Source: Pantoea stewartii subsp. stewartii (GTDB lineage: Bacteria; Pseudomonadota; Gammaproteobacteria; Enterobacterales; Enterobacteriaceae). From it: a stretch of DNA of 64,000 nt. Positions 38,372 to 51,301 of the stretch are shown here, piece after piece (the first letter of the stretch is position 1; the number at the start of each line of letters is the position of its first letter). The notes beneath the pieces were generated by a model that ran no database searches, was not told the origin of the DNA, and was given only the letters and a program-made list of their open reading frames with translations. The translations under genes and the position numbers were made by a program. Where the stretch lies: positions 1 to 64,000 of the forward strand of contig NZ_VZPF01000004.1 in NCBI RefSeq assembly GCF_008801695.1, in the 5' to 3' direction.

Positions 38372-38926
38372 TCAGTTACTCTTTTTTTCGCTATTGGTTG
38401 ACGCGGGCTTGTCCTGCAACTGCGACGGCACCAGAACTGTGGTCACGCGCTTGCTCTGGCCCTGGCTGTAAGCCTGCATTTTTTGCTCTTTGACCAGGTA
38501 AGTAATGCGGTCGCCTTTAATATTGCTGTCCAACTGCTCAATGTACGCATTGCCCGTCAGCTCAACAAAGTGATTAGCAAGCTCGTAATGCAGTTTGGAC
38601 GCGTGTCCCTGTACCGGTTTACCGTTGTCCTGCATCTGATAGAAGGTCGCCGGATTGCCGTAAGCATCAACGATAGTTTTTTTGCTGTCGCCGCCCGGAC
38701 GTGTCACCACGACTTTATCTGCCGTAATCTTGATCGACCCTTGAGTTACGACCACATTACCGGTAAAGGTCGCGACGTTGCCTTGCAGATCCAGCGACTG
38801 ATTTTCAGAGTCGATATTAACGGGTTTGTCCGAGTCACCGGTCAGCGCCAGCGCCGGCAGGCTGGCTGCAAGCAGCAGGCTGGCCAGTAAAAACTTAATG
38901 CTGTTTTTGTTCATTTTGAATTTCAT
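38372..38926 (-). CDS. lptA: LPS transport periplasmic bridge protein LptA
   Basis: LptA forms the beta-jellyroll bridge that carries LPS from LptC to LptD. The 184-residue protein has a signal peptide ([20 protein letters not shown], cleaved near ALA) and the OstA-like domain with [15 protein letters not shown] and [17 protein letters not shown]. The ATG at 38926 is the known enteric start and overlaps the lptC end by 32 bases; an open frame extends further up but within lptC. A sigma-E controlled promoter is known upstream in E. coli; I did not find a clear one here. Confidence 0.96.
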   Translation of the reverse strand: MKFKMNKNSIKFLLASLLLAASLPALALTGDSDKPVNIDSENQSLDLQGNVATFTGNVVVTQGSIKITADKVVVTRPGGDSKKTIVDAYGNPATFYQMQDNGKPVQGHASKLHYELANHFVELTGNAYIEQLDSNIKGDRITYLVKEQKMQAYSQGQSKRVTTVLVPSQLQDKPASTNSEKKSN

Positions 38927-39476
38927 AAGAGGTTTTGACCTTTTCGAGTAACTCGGCTTGCTTTGTCCGTAAATTTCCACGCATTTTCATGCCGGTAGAG
39001 TTAAAACTGCGGCCATATAACGTCACCTGATCGTCCGAGGCGACGTCCTGAGTGACAAGATTGACCTGAGCGTTATCCGTTTTGATGCGCTCCAGTTCAG
39101 AATCTGGCGCCAGCGCATTCAGCTCAACATGACCATATAAATACAGCATACGATCTTTAGTGAGCTTTGCTTTATCTGAACGTACCGTCCAGGTCGGCAT
39201 TTTATTCTCGTCGTAGGTTGTCATGACCGGATTATCAAACCAGCTGGTTCCCGTATTTTCGAAATACGTAACTTTGTCCGAGATTAGCTTATAAGCCAGG
39301 CCACCCTGAGGGTTGTAAACTACGGTATGCGAATTGGCACTGGTGTAGGTTGGCGTTTGATCATTATTCATTACCGGTGCGCCATCGTCGCTGTCCCGGT
39401 TAGTGAAATTCCAGCCAATGAGCACCAGCGCAATCAAGGCCAGCCCCAACGTTATCCAACGCCTGCTTTTACTCAT
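38895..39476 (-). CDS. lptC: LPS export protein LptC
   Basis: LptC is an inner-membrane single-span protein that receives LPS from LptFG and hands it to LptA. The 193-residue protein starts MSKSRRWITLGLALIALVLIGWN, which is the membrane anchor, followed by a periplasmic beta-jellyroll. It overlaps kdsC by 4 bases (ATGA) and lptA by 32, so the three are translationally coupled. Confidence 0.96.
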   Translation of the reverse strand: MSKSRRWITLGLALIALVLIGWNFTNRDSDDGAPVMNNDQTPTYTSANSHTVVYNPQGGLAYKLISDKVTYFENTGTSWFDNPVMTTYDENKMPTWTVRSDKAKLTKDRMLYLYGHVELNALAPDSELERIKTDNAQVNLVTQDVASDDQVTLYGRSFNSTGMKMRGNLRTKQAELLEKVKTSYEIQNEQKQH

Positions 39477-40039
39477 ACTGATTGCCCTTTGGCATCCTCA
39501 AATTTATTTTGCGCCATCAAAATGAGATCGCACAGTTCACGCACTGCGCCGCGCCCAGCGGCAATACGTGTGACGTAACGCGCTCGCGCTAACAGCAGCG
39601 GGTGCGCATCGGCCACCGCTACGCTGAGCCCTACTTTTGCCATAACTGGCCAGTCGATCAGATCGTCACCAATATAAGCCACCTGCTCGTCAGAGAGCGA
39701 CAGTGTATCCAGAAGTTCGCGATAGGCCAAAAGCTTATCTGATTGCCCCTGATAAAGATGGCGAATCCCCAGCGTTTTGCAGCGGTCTTCCAGTAACCGG
39801 GCCGTGCGGCCGGTAATAATAGCCACTTCAATGTCCGAGGTCAGCAGGCAACGAATGCCGTAACCGTCGCGCACATTAAAGGTTTTCAGTTCTTCTCCAC
39901 TGTTACCCATGTAGATCAGGCCATCAGACATCACGCCGTCCACATCGCAAATCAGCAGGCGAATGTGCCCGGCACGGGCCATAATGTCGGCACTGACCGG
40001 GCCGTAACATGTTTCTATAGCGGCAATCTCAGACTGCAT
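39473..40039 (-). CDS. kdsC: KDO 8-phosphate phosphatase KdsC
   Basis: KdsC removes phosphate from 3-deoxy-D-manno-octulosonate 8-phosphate to give KDO for the LPS core. The 188-residue protein is a HAD-family C0-type enzyme: DVDGVMSDG carries the nucleophilic Asp, followed by ITGR and GDDLIDWPVM. It lies between kdsD and lptC, linking KDO synthesis with LPS export. Confidence 0.97.
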   Translation of the reverse strand: MQSEIAAIETCYGPVSADIMARAGHIRLLICDVDGVMSDGLIYMGNSGEELKTFNVRDGYGIRCLLTSDIEVAIITGRTARLLEDRCKTLGIRHLYQGQSDKLLAYRELLDTLSLSDEQVAYIGDDLIDWPVMAKVGLSVAVADAHPLLLARARYVTRIAAGRGAVRELCDLILMAQNKFEDAKGQSV

Positions 40040-40052
40040 TGTGTCTTCCTGT

Positions 40053-41039
40053 TTACACTACGCCTGCGCGCAGCATGTCATGCATATGTACCACACCCAG
40101 CAGATGGTCGTCATCGGCTACCAGCAGGGAGGTAATGTTTTTGGTTTGCATTAAATTCAGCGCATCGACGGCCAGCACGTTCGGACGTACGCGGATGCCG
40201 CCACGCGTCATGACTTCTGCGATGGTCGCTTTTTGAAAATCGATGCCCATGTCAAAGATGCGGCGCAGGTCACCATCAGTAAAAACGCCTTCAATCTTCA
40301 TCAAATCGTCAACAATCACGGTCAGGCCCAGATTTTTACGGGTTATCTCCAGCAACGCATCCCGCAATGATGCATCCCGCGTGACGTGCGGTAACTCATC
40401 ACCGCTGTGCATGATGTCGCTCACGTGCAGCAGCAGTTTACGGCCCAGCGCACCGCCCGGATGCGACAGCGCGAAATCTTCAGGCGTGAAGCCGCGTGCC
40501 TCCAGCAGCGAGACCGCCAGTGCATCGCCCATCACCAAAGCTGCGGTGGTACTGGTTGTAGGGGCCAGGCCCATTGGACAGGCTTCCTGCGGCACCTTGA
40601 CGCAAAGATGGATATCGGCCGCCCGGGCCATGGCGCTTTCAGGTCGACTGGTCAGACAGATCAGTTTAATCTGCTGGCGTTTCACCACCGGAATCAGCGC
40701 CAGAATCTCGCTGGATTCGCCGCTATTGGAAATGGCAAGCACCACGTCGTCTTTACCCACCATTCCCAGGTCGCCGTGGCTGGCTTCCGCTGGATGCACA
40801 AAGAAAGCCGGCGTGCCGGTGCTGGCAAAGGTCGCCGCCATTTTTTTACCAATATGACCTGACTTGCCCATCCCCATAACCACCACTTTTCCCTTACAGG
40901 CATAAATCATGGCGCAGGCGTCGGAAAAAGCCTCGTTGATATACTGGTCAAGCTGCTCAAGGCCTTCGCGCTCAATGCGCAGAACCGTTTTACCGGCTCG
41001 CTGAAAATCAAACTCTACCGTTGGTTGCTGATGTGACAT
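40053..41039 (-). CDS. kdsD: D-arabinose 5-phosphate isomerase KdsD
   Basis: KdsD converts ribulose 5-phosphate to arabinose 5-phosphate, the first step towards KDO. The 328-residue protein has a SIS domain (about residues 40-190, with GMGKSGHIGKKMAATFASTG and SNSGESSE) and two CBS domains (about 205-325). It follows yrbG by 16 bases and precedes kdsC by 13, a yrbG-kdsD-kdsC-lptCAB operon. Confidence 0.97.
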   Translation of the reverse strand: MSHQQPTVEFDFQRAGKTVLRIEREGLEQLDQYINEAFSDACAMIYACKGKVVVMGMGKSGHIGKKMAATFASTGTPAFFVHPAEASHGDLGMVGKDDVVLAISNSGESSEILALIPVVKRQQIKLICLTSRPESAMARAADIHLCVKVPQEACPMGLAPTTSTTAALVMGDALAVSLLEARGFTPEDFALSHPGGALGRKLLLHVSDIMHSGDELPHVTRDASLRDALLEITRKNLGLTVIVDDLMKIEGVFTDGDLRRIFDMGIDFQKATIAEVMTRGGIRVRPNVLAVDALNLMQTKNITSLLVADDDHLLGVVHMHDMLRAGVV

Positions 41040-41055
41040 GGCAAATCTGTCCTTT

Positions 41056-42036
41056 TTAGCCGCCCATAAACGCTGGCTGTAGCCACAGCAACGTTACCCA
41101 GACGAAGAAACCACAGAGTAAAAGCGTCCCCGCCGTACGGCCAATGCGGCGGTGGCGCAACAGACAAAGCATGGCGAACAGTACGCTTACGCCAAGCATT
41201 ATCCAGTAATCGCGTGCAAAAGCGTGATAATCGACGCTGCCGGGGTGAATCAGTGCCGGCAGGCCCAACACGATAGCGAGGTTATAAATATTGGCCCCAA
41301 TCAGGTTACCTATCGCAATATCATCTTCGCCTTTCAACGCACCGGCGATGACCGTGGCCAGCTCCGGCAGACTGGTGCCGACGGCGATAAGCGTCAGCCC
41401 CATAACCAGTTCACTCACGCCAAAGTAGTCGGCAAAGACCGTCGCATTATCAATCACCATGTGTGTTGACATGGGCAGGATAATCAGGGCGACAGCCAGC
41501 CAGAGAAAGGCCACGGTGTTACCCGTCTCTTCGCGTGGCAGCTCAGCCAGTTGTTCACGCGTCAGCGTATCGTTATTGTCATTTTCTGCTTTACGCGCGA
41601 TGCGAATAGTCACAATCAGATAAATCGCGGCGATGGCAATCAGGGCGATACCGTCCAGTCGACTAAGATAGTTATCAAACAGCGTAATACCGCTCAGTAA
41701 TGAGACCAGCACCATCAGCGGCAGTTCACGGCGAATTAAGTTGGAATGGATGCTGAGCGGATGCAACAGCGCCGCGCCGCCGAGAATCAAAAGTATATTG
41801 GTGATGTTCGAACCAAGCGCGGTGCCCACCGCCAGATCCATTTGGCCATACTGCGCAGCGGAGAAGGAAAGGATGATCTCCGGAAGCGAGGTACCGATAC
41901 TGACGACGGTCATGCCGATGATTAACGGTGGGATCCCGAACGATCGGCAAAGTATTGCAGCACTAAACACCAGACGATCGGCACCATAAGCCAGTAAAAG
42001 CAGTCCGATAATCAGCAGTGCGGTTGCGACGAACAT
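41056..42036 (-). CDS. yrbG: Calcium/sodium:proton antiporter-like protein YrbG
   Basis: A 326-residue inner-membrane cation exchanger of the CaCA family with two inverted halves. The two alpha repeats are visible: TVVSIGTSLPEI in the first half and TLIAVGTSLPEL in the second, each with the ion-binding Glu. About ten membrane helices are predicted by eye. The function in E. coli is not established. It is first of the kdsD-kdsC-lpt series and divergent from mlaF. Confidence 0.94.
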   Translation of the reverse strand: MFVATALLIIGLLLLAYGADRLVFSAAILCRSFGIPPLIIGMTVVSIGTSLPEIILSFSAAQYGQMDLAVGTALGSNITNILLILGGAALLHPLSIHSNLIRRELPLMVLVSLLSGITLFDNYLSRLDGIALIAIAAIYLIVTIRIARKAENDNNDTLTREQLAELPREETGNTVAFLWLAVALIILPMSTHMVIDNATVFADYFGVSELVMGLTLIAVGTSLPELATVIAGALKGEDDIAIGNLIGANIYNLAIVLGLPALIHPGSVDYHAFARDYWIMLGVSVLFAMLCLLRHRRIGRTAGTLLLCGFFVWVTLLWLQPAFMGG

Positions 42037-42248
42037 GAAAAATCCTTGCTTAAAACCCCTGTTGGCTTGCCTTCAGGTTCGATGTGACAAAACAGGCGCT
42101 GATTTTGACCGTCCGAGCGACAAAAGTAAATTTTATGACCGTTTTCGCCAAATCTTTGCATTAAGTTTCTGTAAAGCTATCGTGCGTTTAACCTTAACAG
42201 GGTACCATCGTACCCTATGTTTACGCCCGATCCGTAATAGAGGTGATA

Positions 42249-43064
42249 ATGATCCAACAAAAAACGAACCTGGTTGAGGTTCGTGGCGTGAGTTTCTCAC
42301 GTGGCGATCGCAAAATTTTCGACGATATTTCCCTTACGGTACCCAAAGGCAAAGTGACGGCGATCATGGGGCCGTCAGGGATCGGGAAAACAACGCTGCT
42401 GCGCTTGATTGGCGGGCAACTTCAGCCTGACAGCGGCGAGATCTGGTTCCGGGACGAGAACATTCCGACATTGTCGCGCACCCGATTGTATGAAGCGCGT
42501 AAAAAGATGAGCATGCTGTTTCAGTCCGGTGCACTTTTTACCGATTTAACCGTCTACGAAAATGTGGCCTGGCCGCTTCGTGAACACACACGGTTGCCGG
42601 CGGCGCTTCTGCACAGCACCGTCATGATGAAGCTGGAAGCCGTGGGGTTACGGGGTGCCGCGCAGTTGAAACCTGCGGAGCTTTCGGGCGGAATGGCGCG
42701 CAGGGTGGCCCTGGCTCGGGCTATTGCTCTGGAGCCCGAGTTAATTATGTTCGATGAGCCGTTTGTGGGTCAGGATCCTATTACCATGGGCGTACTGGTT
42801 AAACTGATTGATGAGCTTAACCATGCACTGGGACTGACATGCATTGTGGTGTCGCATGACGTGCCTGAAGTGTTAAGTATTGCCGATTATGCTTATATCG
42901 TTGCGGGACAAAAAATTATCGCGCACGGGACCACGCCCGATTTGCGTGCCAACAATGACCCACGCGTGCGCCAGTTTATCGACGGCATCGCGGACGGGCC
43001 CGTACCGTTTCGTTTTCCGGCGGGCGATTATTTGGCCGATTTAACCGGGTCAGGGAGAAGCTAA
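42249..43064 (+). CDS. mlaF: Phospholipid ABC transporter ATP-binding protein MlaF
   Basis: MlaF drives the MlaFEDB inner-membrane complex, which maintains outer-membrane lipid asymmetry. The 271-residue ATPase has Walker [12 protein letters not shown], signature [16 protein letters not shown] and Walker [14 protein letters not shown]. The start at 42249 fits the AGAGG at 42239-42243; a GTG two codons upstream is also in frame. It starts the mlaFEDCB operon. Confidence 0.96.
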   Translation: MIQQKTNLVEVRGVSFSRGDRKIFDDISLTVPKGKVTAIMGPSGIGKTTLLRLIGGQLQPDSGEIWFRDENIPTLSRTRLYEARKKMSMLFQSGALFTDLTVYENVAWPLREHTRLPAALLHSTVMMKLEAVGLRGAAQLKPAELSGGMARRVALARAIALEPELIMFDEPFVGQDPITMGVLVKLIDELNHALGLTCIVVSHDVPEVLSIADYAYIVAGQKIIAHGTTPDLRANNDPRVRQFIDGIADGPVPFRFPAGDYLADLTGSGRS

Positions 43065-43068
43065 GCTG

Positions 43069-43851
43069 ATGTTGTTAAAAGCACTGGCGTCATTAGGACG
43101 TCGGGGGATTGGAACCTGCGCCAGCTTTGGGCGTGCCGGATTGATGCTTTTTCATGCGCTGGTCGGTAAACCCGCGTTTCGCAAACACTTCCCGCTGTTA
43201 GTCAAACAACTCTACAGCATTGGCGTCCTGTCTTTGGTGATCATTGTGGTCTCCGGGTTATTTATCGGCATGGTGCTGGGGTTGCAGGGCTATCTGGTAT
43301 TAAACACCTATGGTGCAGAAACCAGCCTGGGCATGTTGGTGGCACTGTCATTGCTACGTGAACTGGGGCCGGTTGTCACAGCCCTGCTGTTTGCAGGTCG
43401 GGCAGGGTCGGCGTTAACGGCTGAGATTGGGCTGATGAAGGCCACGGAACAGCTGTCCAGCATGGAGATGATGGCGGTCGATCCTCTGCGCCGTGTTGTC
43501 TCACCACGTTTTTGGGCAGGTTTTATCAGCATGCCGCTGCTGGCGCTCATCTTCACCGCCGTAGGGATTACCGGCGGCGCGCTGGTGGGCGTGAGCTGGA
43601 AAGGTATTGACCCTGGCTTCTTCTGGTCGGCGATGCAAAATGCCGTCGATTTTCGTAGCGATGTGGTTAACTGCATTATTAAAAGCGCCGTTTTTGCCGT
43701 CACGGTTACCTGGATCGCGCTGTTTAATGGTTACGATGCGATTCCGACCTCTGAAGGTATTAGTCGCGCCACGACGCGCACCGTGGTGCATGCATCACTG
43801 GCGGTCCTCGGTTTAGATTTTGTGCTGACAGCACTGATGTTTGGGAATTGA
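43069..43851 (+). CDS. mlaE: Phospholipid ABC transporter permease MlaE
   Basis: MlaE is the membrane permease of the MlaFEDB complex. The 260-residue protein has an N-terminal amphipathic part and about five hydrophobic segments, with the family stretches [22 protein letters not shown] and [12 protein letters not shown] (coupling helix to MlaF). It is 4 bases after mlaF and 4 before mlaD. Confidence 0.97.
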   Translation: MLLKALASLGRRGIGTCASFGRAGLMLFHALVGKPAFRKHFPLLVKQLYSIGVLSLVIIVVSGLFIGMVLGLQGYLVLNTYGAETSLGMLVALSLLRELGPVVTALLFAGRAGSALTAEIGLMKATEQLSSMEMMAVDPLRRVVSPRFWAGFISMPLLALIFTAVGITGGALVGVSWKGIDPGFFWSAMQNAVDFRSDVVNCIIKSAVFAVTVTWIALFNGYDAIPTSEGISRATTRTVVHASLAVLGLDFVLTALMFGN

Positions 43852-43855
43852 TGCG

Positions 43856-44407
43856 ATGCAAAGCAAAAAAAGCGAAATTTGGGTTGGCGTTTTTATGATC
43901 ATGGCACTGTTAGCGGTGCTGTTCCTTTGCCTGCGCGTGGCGGATCTTAAATCGCTGGGGACAGAACCCACCTGGAAGCTGTATGCCACCTTCGATAATA
44001 TCGGCGGCCTGAAAGTCAGTTCGCCTGTTAAAATTGGTGGTGTCGTGATTGGTCGGGTGACAGATATTTCACTTGAACCGAAAACATTACTGCCACGCGT
44101 CACGATGGATATCAGCGACAAGTATGCCAACCAGATTCCGGACACCAGTTCGCTGGCCATCCGTACTCAGGGCTTGCTGGGCGAGCAGTTTCTGTCGTTA
44201 AACGTTGGCTTTGACGATCCTGAGCTTGGCTCGGCGATGTTAAACGATGGTGGCACGATACGTGATACCAAGTCGGCGATGGTACTGGAGGACCTGATAG
44301 GCCAGTTCCTGTATAAAAGCGGCGACAACAAAGGTAACAAGCAAACCGGTGACAGTAAGGATGCGCAGGGTGGCGATACTGCCGCTCCCGCAGCCGCTCA
44401 ACCTTAA
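43856..44407 (+). CDS. mlaD: MCE-domain lipid transport protein MlaD
   Basis: MlaD forms a hexameric periplasmic ring on MlaE through which phospholipid passes. The 183-residue protein has one N-terminal membrane segment (MQSKKSEIWVGVFMIMALLA) and an MCE domain with DNIGGLKVSSPVKIGGVVIG. The tail is low-complexity (Lys, Gly, Asp, Ala). The ATG at 43856 is the known start, directly after the mlaE stop. Confidence 0.96.
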   Translation: MQSKKSEIWVGVFMIMALLAVLFLCLRVADLKSLGTEPTWKLYATFDNIGGLKVSSPVKIGGVVIGRVTDISLEPKTLLPRVTMDISDKYANQIPDTSSLAIRTQGLLGEQFLSLNVGFDDPELGSAMLNDGGTIRDTKSAMVLEDLIGQFLYKSGDNKGNKQTGDSKDAQGGDTAAPAAAQP

Positions 44408-44419
44408 CAGAGGGATAAC

Positions 44420-45055
44420 ATGATGTTTAAACGTTTTCTGATGATTGCCATGCTGGCGATCGCGCCATTGGCGGCGACAGCAGCCGATCAAAGCAATCCT
44501 TATACGTTGATGAATGAAGCGGCTAATAAAACTTTTACCCGCCTGAAAAGCGAGCAGGCGAAAATCAAGCAGGATCCCAACTACCTGCGTGATATCGTCC
44601 GCCAGGAGCTGCTGCCTTATGTGCAGATTAAATATGCGGGGGCGTTAGTCCTGGGCCGTTTCTATCGGGAAGCCACACCGGCACAGCGCGAAGCCTATTT
44701 TAAGGCTTTTGGTGATTATCTGGCTCAGGCCTATGGCCAGGCGTTAGCGCTTTATCACGGTCAGACTTACCAGATTGAACCTGCGAAACCGCTGGGCAAC
44801 GCCAATATTGTCGCCATCCGTGTGACGATCATCGATCCTCAGGGCCGTCCGCCAGTGCGCCTGGATTTCCAGTGGCGTAAAAACAGCCAGACCGGTAACT
44901 GGCAGGCGTTCGATATGATCGCAGAAGGGGTCAGCATGATCACCACGAAACAAAATGAGTGGGGCGATCTGTTACGTACGAAAGGGATTGATGCACTGAC
45001 TGCGCAACTTGAAGCGTCAGCGAAACAGCCAATCACACTGGATCAAAACAAATAA
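44420..45055 (+). CDS. mlaC: Periplasmic phospholipid-binding protein MlaC
   Basis: MlaC shuttles phospholipids between the MlaA-OmpC outer-membrane complex and MlaFEDB. The 211-residue protein has a signal peptide cleaved after ATA (about residue 22) and the Ttg2D-type domain with [15 protein letters not shown]. Two ATGs (44420 and 44423) are possible starts with AGAGGG upstream. Its stop overlaps the mlaB start in TAATG. Confidence 0.96.
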   Translation: MMFKRFLMIAMLAIAPLAATAADQSNPYTLMNEAANKTFTRLKSEQAKIKQDPNYLRDIVRQELLPYVQIKYAGALVLGRFYREATPAQREAYFKAFGDYLAQAYGQALALYHGQTYQIEPAKPLGNANIVAIRVTIIDPQGRPPVRLDFQWRKNSQTGNWQAFDMIAEGVSMITTKQNEWGDLLRTKGIDALTAQLEASAKQPITLDQNK

Positions 45056-45351
45056 TGCAGCCCTCACTGCACTGGAGCCGCGAGGCGAACACGCTACGGC
45101 TGGAAGGTGAGCTGGATCGTGACACGCTGCTGGATCTCTGGGAGCAGCGTGAAACGTTGATTAGCGGGGCGACGCTGATCGACGTTTCAGCTCTGGAACG
45201 GGTGGATACCTCAGGCCTGGCGCTGTTGGTCCACCTGCGGGAAATCGTCTCGCAGCAGGGCGGCGCGCTGCAGTTTGTTGGCATCGGTGACAAACTGCAG
45301 TCGTTGATCACCCTTTACAACCTGCAACAAATTATTGTTTCTGCGGATTAA
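45055..45351 (+). CDS. mlaB: STAS-domain protein MlaB
   Basis: MlaB is the cytoplasmic STAS-domain subunit that binds MlaF and is needed for activity of the complex. The 98-residue protein has the conserved VDTSGLALLVHLREI around the phosphorylation-like Ser/Thr site. It overlaps mlaC by one base (TAATG), so it is translationally coupled. Confidence 0.94.
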   Translation: MQPSLHWSREANTLRLEGELDRDTLLDLWEQRETLISGATLIDVSALERVDTSGLALLVHLREIVSQQGGALQFVGIGDKLQSLITLYNLQQIIVSAD

Positions 45352-45472
45352 AGCGCTCTATTCGCCTTCTCAGCCTTAGCCCCGGTCGCCGACAGGGGCT
45401 TTTGCGTATTTAAGAATCAGGCACTTTCCTCTACTATGTCAGCCTTATTATTATTAAGTGAAGTTAAGAGCA

Positions 45473-45730
45473 ATGGAAAACAGTGAAATTCAGGCTGTGC
45501 TGATGGCAGCACTGCCTTTAGAAGAAGTTCATGTCATGAGCAACGATGGCAGCCATTTCCAGGTGATCGCCGTGGGCGAACTGTTTGGTGAGTTAAGCCG
45601 CGTTAAGAAACAGCAGGCTGTTTATGCGCCGCTGATGGAATTCATTGCGGATAACCGCATTCATGCGGTATCCATCAAAACCTACACGCCTGCAGAGTGG
45701 GCGCGTGACCGTAAACTGAACGGTTTCTGA
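45473..45730 (+). CDS. ibaG: BolA-family protein IbaG (YrbA)
   Basis: IbaG is a BolA-like protein that interacts with monothiol glutaredoxin GrxD in iron-sulfur handling and is acid-induced in E. coli. The 84-residue protein has the BolA fold with the conserved [13 protein letters not shown] and the FxG-like region. The ATG at 45473 ([10 protein letters not shown]) matches the known start. It precedes murA by 63 bases, as in E. coli. Confidence 0.95.
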   Translation: MENSEIQAVLMAALPLEEVHVMSNDGSHFQVIAVGELFGELSRVKKQQAVYAPLMEFIADNRIHAVSIKTYTPAEWARDRKLNGF

Positions 45731-45778
45731 TCCCCGCAAGGGCTGCGCCACCTGCGCGACCGTTTAATAGCCAGTTAA

Positions 45779-47053
<1,275 letters not shown>

Positions 47054-47075
47054 TGTTTCGGACAGGCCTGTAAAA

Positions 47076-47106
47076 AACCAGCCTGGCATACGGGCTGGTT
47101 TTTTTT
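47076..47106 (+). terminator. murA terminator
   Basis: An 8-bp stem AACCAGCC / GGCTGGTT with a 9-base loop and a T-run, 22 bases after the murA stop. An A-run on the left could let it also serve sfsB on the minus strand. Confidence 0.88.
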
Positions 47107-47126
47107 CGTCTGGCACTAACCCGATG

Positions 47127-47408
47127 TTAGTTTTTGGTCGTCTGATCGGACGATCGCACACGTTTTTTTCGATCCAGTAGGCTGTTCGTTTCAGGATCGT
47201 AATAGCGGCTTGGCCATATCTCTGATGGGTGGACATTGATCGCATCAGCAATCAACCATTCCCCTTTTGGCCATGGCCGTGAAAGGGCGTTAGCCAGTGT
47301 TGATGAGCTTAATCCTGCCTGGCGGGACAATGCCGCCAGCGTTGTACCACGTTTGCGCAGTGCGGCAATAATATCGGCAGGATGCCAGTCCTCTGTCCTT
47401 TTTTGCAT
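47127..47408 (-). CDS. sfsB: Ner/Nlp-family DNA-binding regulator SfsB
   Basis: A 93-residue helix-turn-helix protein related to the phage Mu Ner repressor. E. coli SfsB (Nlp) stimulates maltose genes in a crp* background. Visible features are DWHPADIIAALRKRGTTLAALSRQ and the recognition helix region SSSTLANALSRPWPKGE, ending in a basic tail. It lies between murA (convergent) and ispB (same strand). Confidence 0.92.
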   Translation of the reverse strand: MQKRTEDWHPADIIAALRKRGTTLAALSRQAGLSSSTLANALSRPWPKGEWLIADAINVHPSEIWPSRYYDPETNSLLDRKKRVRSSDQTTKN

Positions 47409-47629
47409 TACTGTTTTCTCCTTGTCAGTGCGAAGCGCGCGGGGGGATTCTGACGTGCTTTAAAATACATCTGGAAACTTATGGTGGTTTATATCAGAAA
47501 ATTTCCATAAGGTTCCAGTAATATTTCCGTAAGCAGACAGAACTGCGCGGCCTGACGCAAAAGGATGGTAATGACTGCAACCGCGGCGGGGGAAAGAAAG
47601 AAGACGAGGCCGTCAGGCCCCGTCAGCGA

Positions 47630-48601
47630 TTAGAAATCGCGTTGAACCGACATGTGAGCCAGAGATTCCAGCGCTGTGCGCCATGGGGTTTCAGGCAGGA
47701 TTTGTAATGCCGCGATGGCCTTATCCGCTTCCTGCTCAGCACGCTTGCGCGTCCATTCCAGAGAGCCGCACTGGTTCATCGCTTCCAGAACGGGAGCCAG
47801 TAAATGGCGGCCGTTCCCCTGTTCAATCGCCTCACGGATCATTTTAGCCTGTTCAGGCGATCCGTTGTTCATAGCATGAAGCAGAGGCAGCGTGGGTTTA
47901 CCTTCGCTGAGATCGTCACCGGTATTTTTGCCCAGGGTTTCACCATCGGCACTGTAGTCCAGTAAGTCATCGATTAACTGGAAAGCCGTTCCCAAATAAC
48001 GTCCGTAATCCTGCAGCGCTTTTTCCTGCGCTGGCGTCGCTTCCGCCAGAATCGCCGAGGCCTGAGAGGCGGCTTCAAATAAGCGCGCGGTTTTGCTGTA
48101 TATCACCCGCATATAGCTCTCTTCGGTGATGTCGGGATCGTTGACGTTCATCAGCTGGAGCACTTCTCCTTCAGCGATCACGTTCACCGCCTCGGACATC
48201 AGCGCCAGAATGCGCAACGAGCCCATGCTGGTCATCATCTGGAAAGCGCGGGTATAAATAAAATCACCGACCAGTACGCTGGCCGCGTTACCAAATGCGG
48301 CGTTCGCGGTGGCTTTTCCACGGCGCATATCGGATTCATCCACGACATCGTCATGCAACAGCGTGGCGGTGTGGATAAATTCGATCAGCGCCGCGTTGGT
48401 CACGTGTAAATCGCCCTGGTAACCCATGGCGCGAGCAGACAGCACGGCAATCATGGGCCGGATGCGTTTACCGCCGCCACTGATGATGTAATAACCCAGC
48501 TGGTTGATGAGCGAGACATCTGAATTCAGCTGGTCGAGTATGGTCTGGTTAACGGCAGCCATGTCCTGTGCGGTTAATTCGTTAATCTGTTCTAAGTTCA
48601 T
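47630..48601 (-). CDS. ispB: Octaprenyl diphosphate synthase IspB
   Basis: IspB builds the C40 side chain of ubiquinone and menaquinone from farnesyl and isopentenyl diphosphate. The 323-residue protein has the two aspartate-rich motifs LLHDDVVDES and LIDDLLDYS, and the GGGKRIRP substrate motif. It is divergent from rplU, with a 255-base spacer that contains the rplU promoter. Confidence 0.97.
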   Translation of the reverse strand: MNLEQINELTAQDMAAVNQTILDQLNSDVSLINQLGYYIISGGGKRIRPMIAVLSARAMGYQGDLHVTNAALIEFIHTATLLHDDVVDESDMRRGKATANAAFGNAASVLVGDFIYTRAFQMMTSMGSLRILALMSEAVNVIAEGEVLQLMNVNDPDITEESYMRVIYSKTARLFEAASQASAILAEATPAQEKALQDYGRYLGTAFQLIDDLLDYSADGETLGKNTGDDLSEGKPTLPLLHAMNNGSPEQAKMIREAIEQGNGRHLLAPVLEAMNQCGSLEWTRKRAEQEADKAIAALQILPETPWRTALESLAHMSVQRDF

Positions 48602-48756
48602 TCGTCTTTTCAGCTATGACTCGTTTCTCTGCCATGGTAAGCGGTTTTACCCAGCCAGCGTTCAGTAATCTGTTACTGATTGTACTTGAATTTTCAGGTT
48701 GAGAAACGTTTGCATTGAGCCTGTGTTTTTTTTCTGCAAGAGTGTGCAAAGTGCTC

Positions 48757-48785
48757 TTGTCTTCTGTTTGAGTTTTGCGTAGAAT
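48757..48785 (+). promoter_or_regulatory. Promoter of rplU-rpmA
   Basis: TTGTCT (48757-48762) and TAGAAT (48780-48785) are spaced exactly 17 bases, about 72 bases before the rplU start. Confidence 0.78.
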
Positions 48786-48829
48786 TCGCGCCCTATTGTG
48801 AATATTTAGCGCGCCGCCTGATGAACTAA

Positions 48830-49168
<339 letters not shown>

Positions 49169-49180
49169 GAGGAGATCTGA

Positions 49181-49441
<261 letters not shown>

Positions 49442-49487
49442 GGTTGTCGTGACGCAGACGGCTACCGTCTGAACGCACGAATTGAAG

Positions 49488-49513
49488 GCCCCGCAACTCT
49501 TGCGGGGCTTTTT
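49488..49513 (+). terminator. rplU-rpmA terminator
   Basis: An 8-bp stem GCCCCGCA / TGCGGGGC with a 5-base loop followed by five T, 46 bases after the rpmA stop. Confidence 0.93.
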
Positions 49514-49672
49514 ACATTCTGCGACCTGTCGCCAGACAGGCGACATAGCCTGGCTGCGTGTTGTACACTTTATGTACATGCTGGCGAGAGCCAGTTTTGA
49601 TTTATCCGCCGCTGGTCAGCGCAGAACGACCCTGGCGGACCCGTTTGCAGCCTGTTGCAGACGATTGTGTGA

Positions 49673-50857
<1,185 letters not shown>

Positions 50858-51256
50858 CACACTTTGCTGACCCCTTCTGCCGGAATGGGGGCAGTTTTCT
50901 TTCCGGCCTGTCTTTGCCCGCTATCACGCCTTGCCGTTGATAACTCAAATGCCGCAGGCAGGGGACAAACCTCCTGCTACCCGCTTCGACGTATACGCCG
51001 AAATCCAGCGGGCAGGCGCTGGGTTCACCCGCGCAGCCCTGGCGTATGTCTGCCAGTTTCTTCATACAGCCTATATCTCACTATGCTTTCCCTCCTTCGC
51101 ATAAAAGCCTGAGGTTCACTTACGTGGCTAACGTATCGCGGCTCACGGCGTGTTTAATGGCCCGTGGCGTCAGTCAGAGGAACGTCACTAACGCGATGGC
51201 AATAAGAATAAAACAGTGAGGCAAAGGGGAAGGGTGAACGCCTGTCAGGCCAATAA
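50858..51256. other. Spacer between obgE and dacB
   Basis: The 444 bases between the two convergent stops hold no gene I can support. An imperfect CTGA-CCCC/GGGGG-CAG hairpin with a short T-run at about 50867-50897 may end obgE. Two open frames cross the interval (minus 50841-51065 and plus 50864-51112) but neither resembles a known protein nor has a ribosome site. Confidence 0.4.
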
Positions 51257-51290
51257 AAAAGCGCAGCGGCGTTAATCCCACTGCGCTTTT
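51257..51290 (-). terminator. dacB terminator
   Basis: A 10-bp stem AAAAGCGCAG / CTGCGCTTTT with a 14-base loop and a T-run on the minus strand, 12 bases after the dacB stop. Confidence 0.88.
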
Positions 51291-51301
51291 ATCGACATCA
51301 G

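Noticed and set aside
51180-51240. Possible 16-residue hydrophobic peptide on the minus strand between obgE and dacB (TTG start, then PHCFILIAIALVTFL)
   Set aside because: It resembles small membrane proteins but has no purine-rich ribosome site and a weak start codon.
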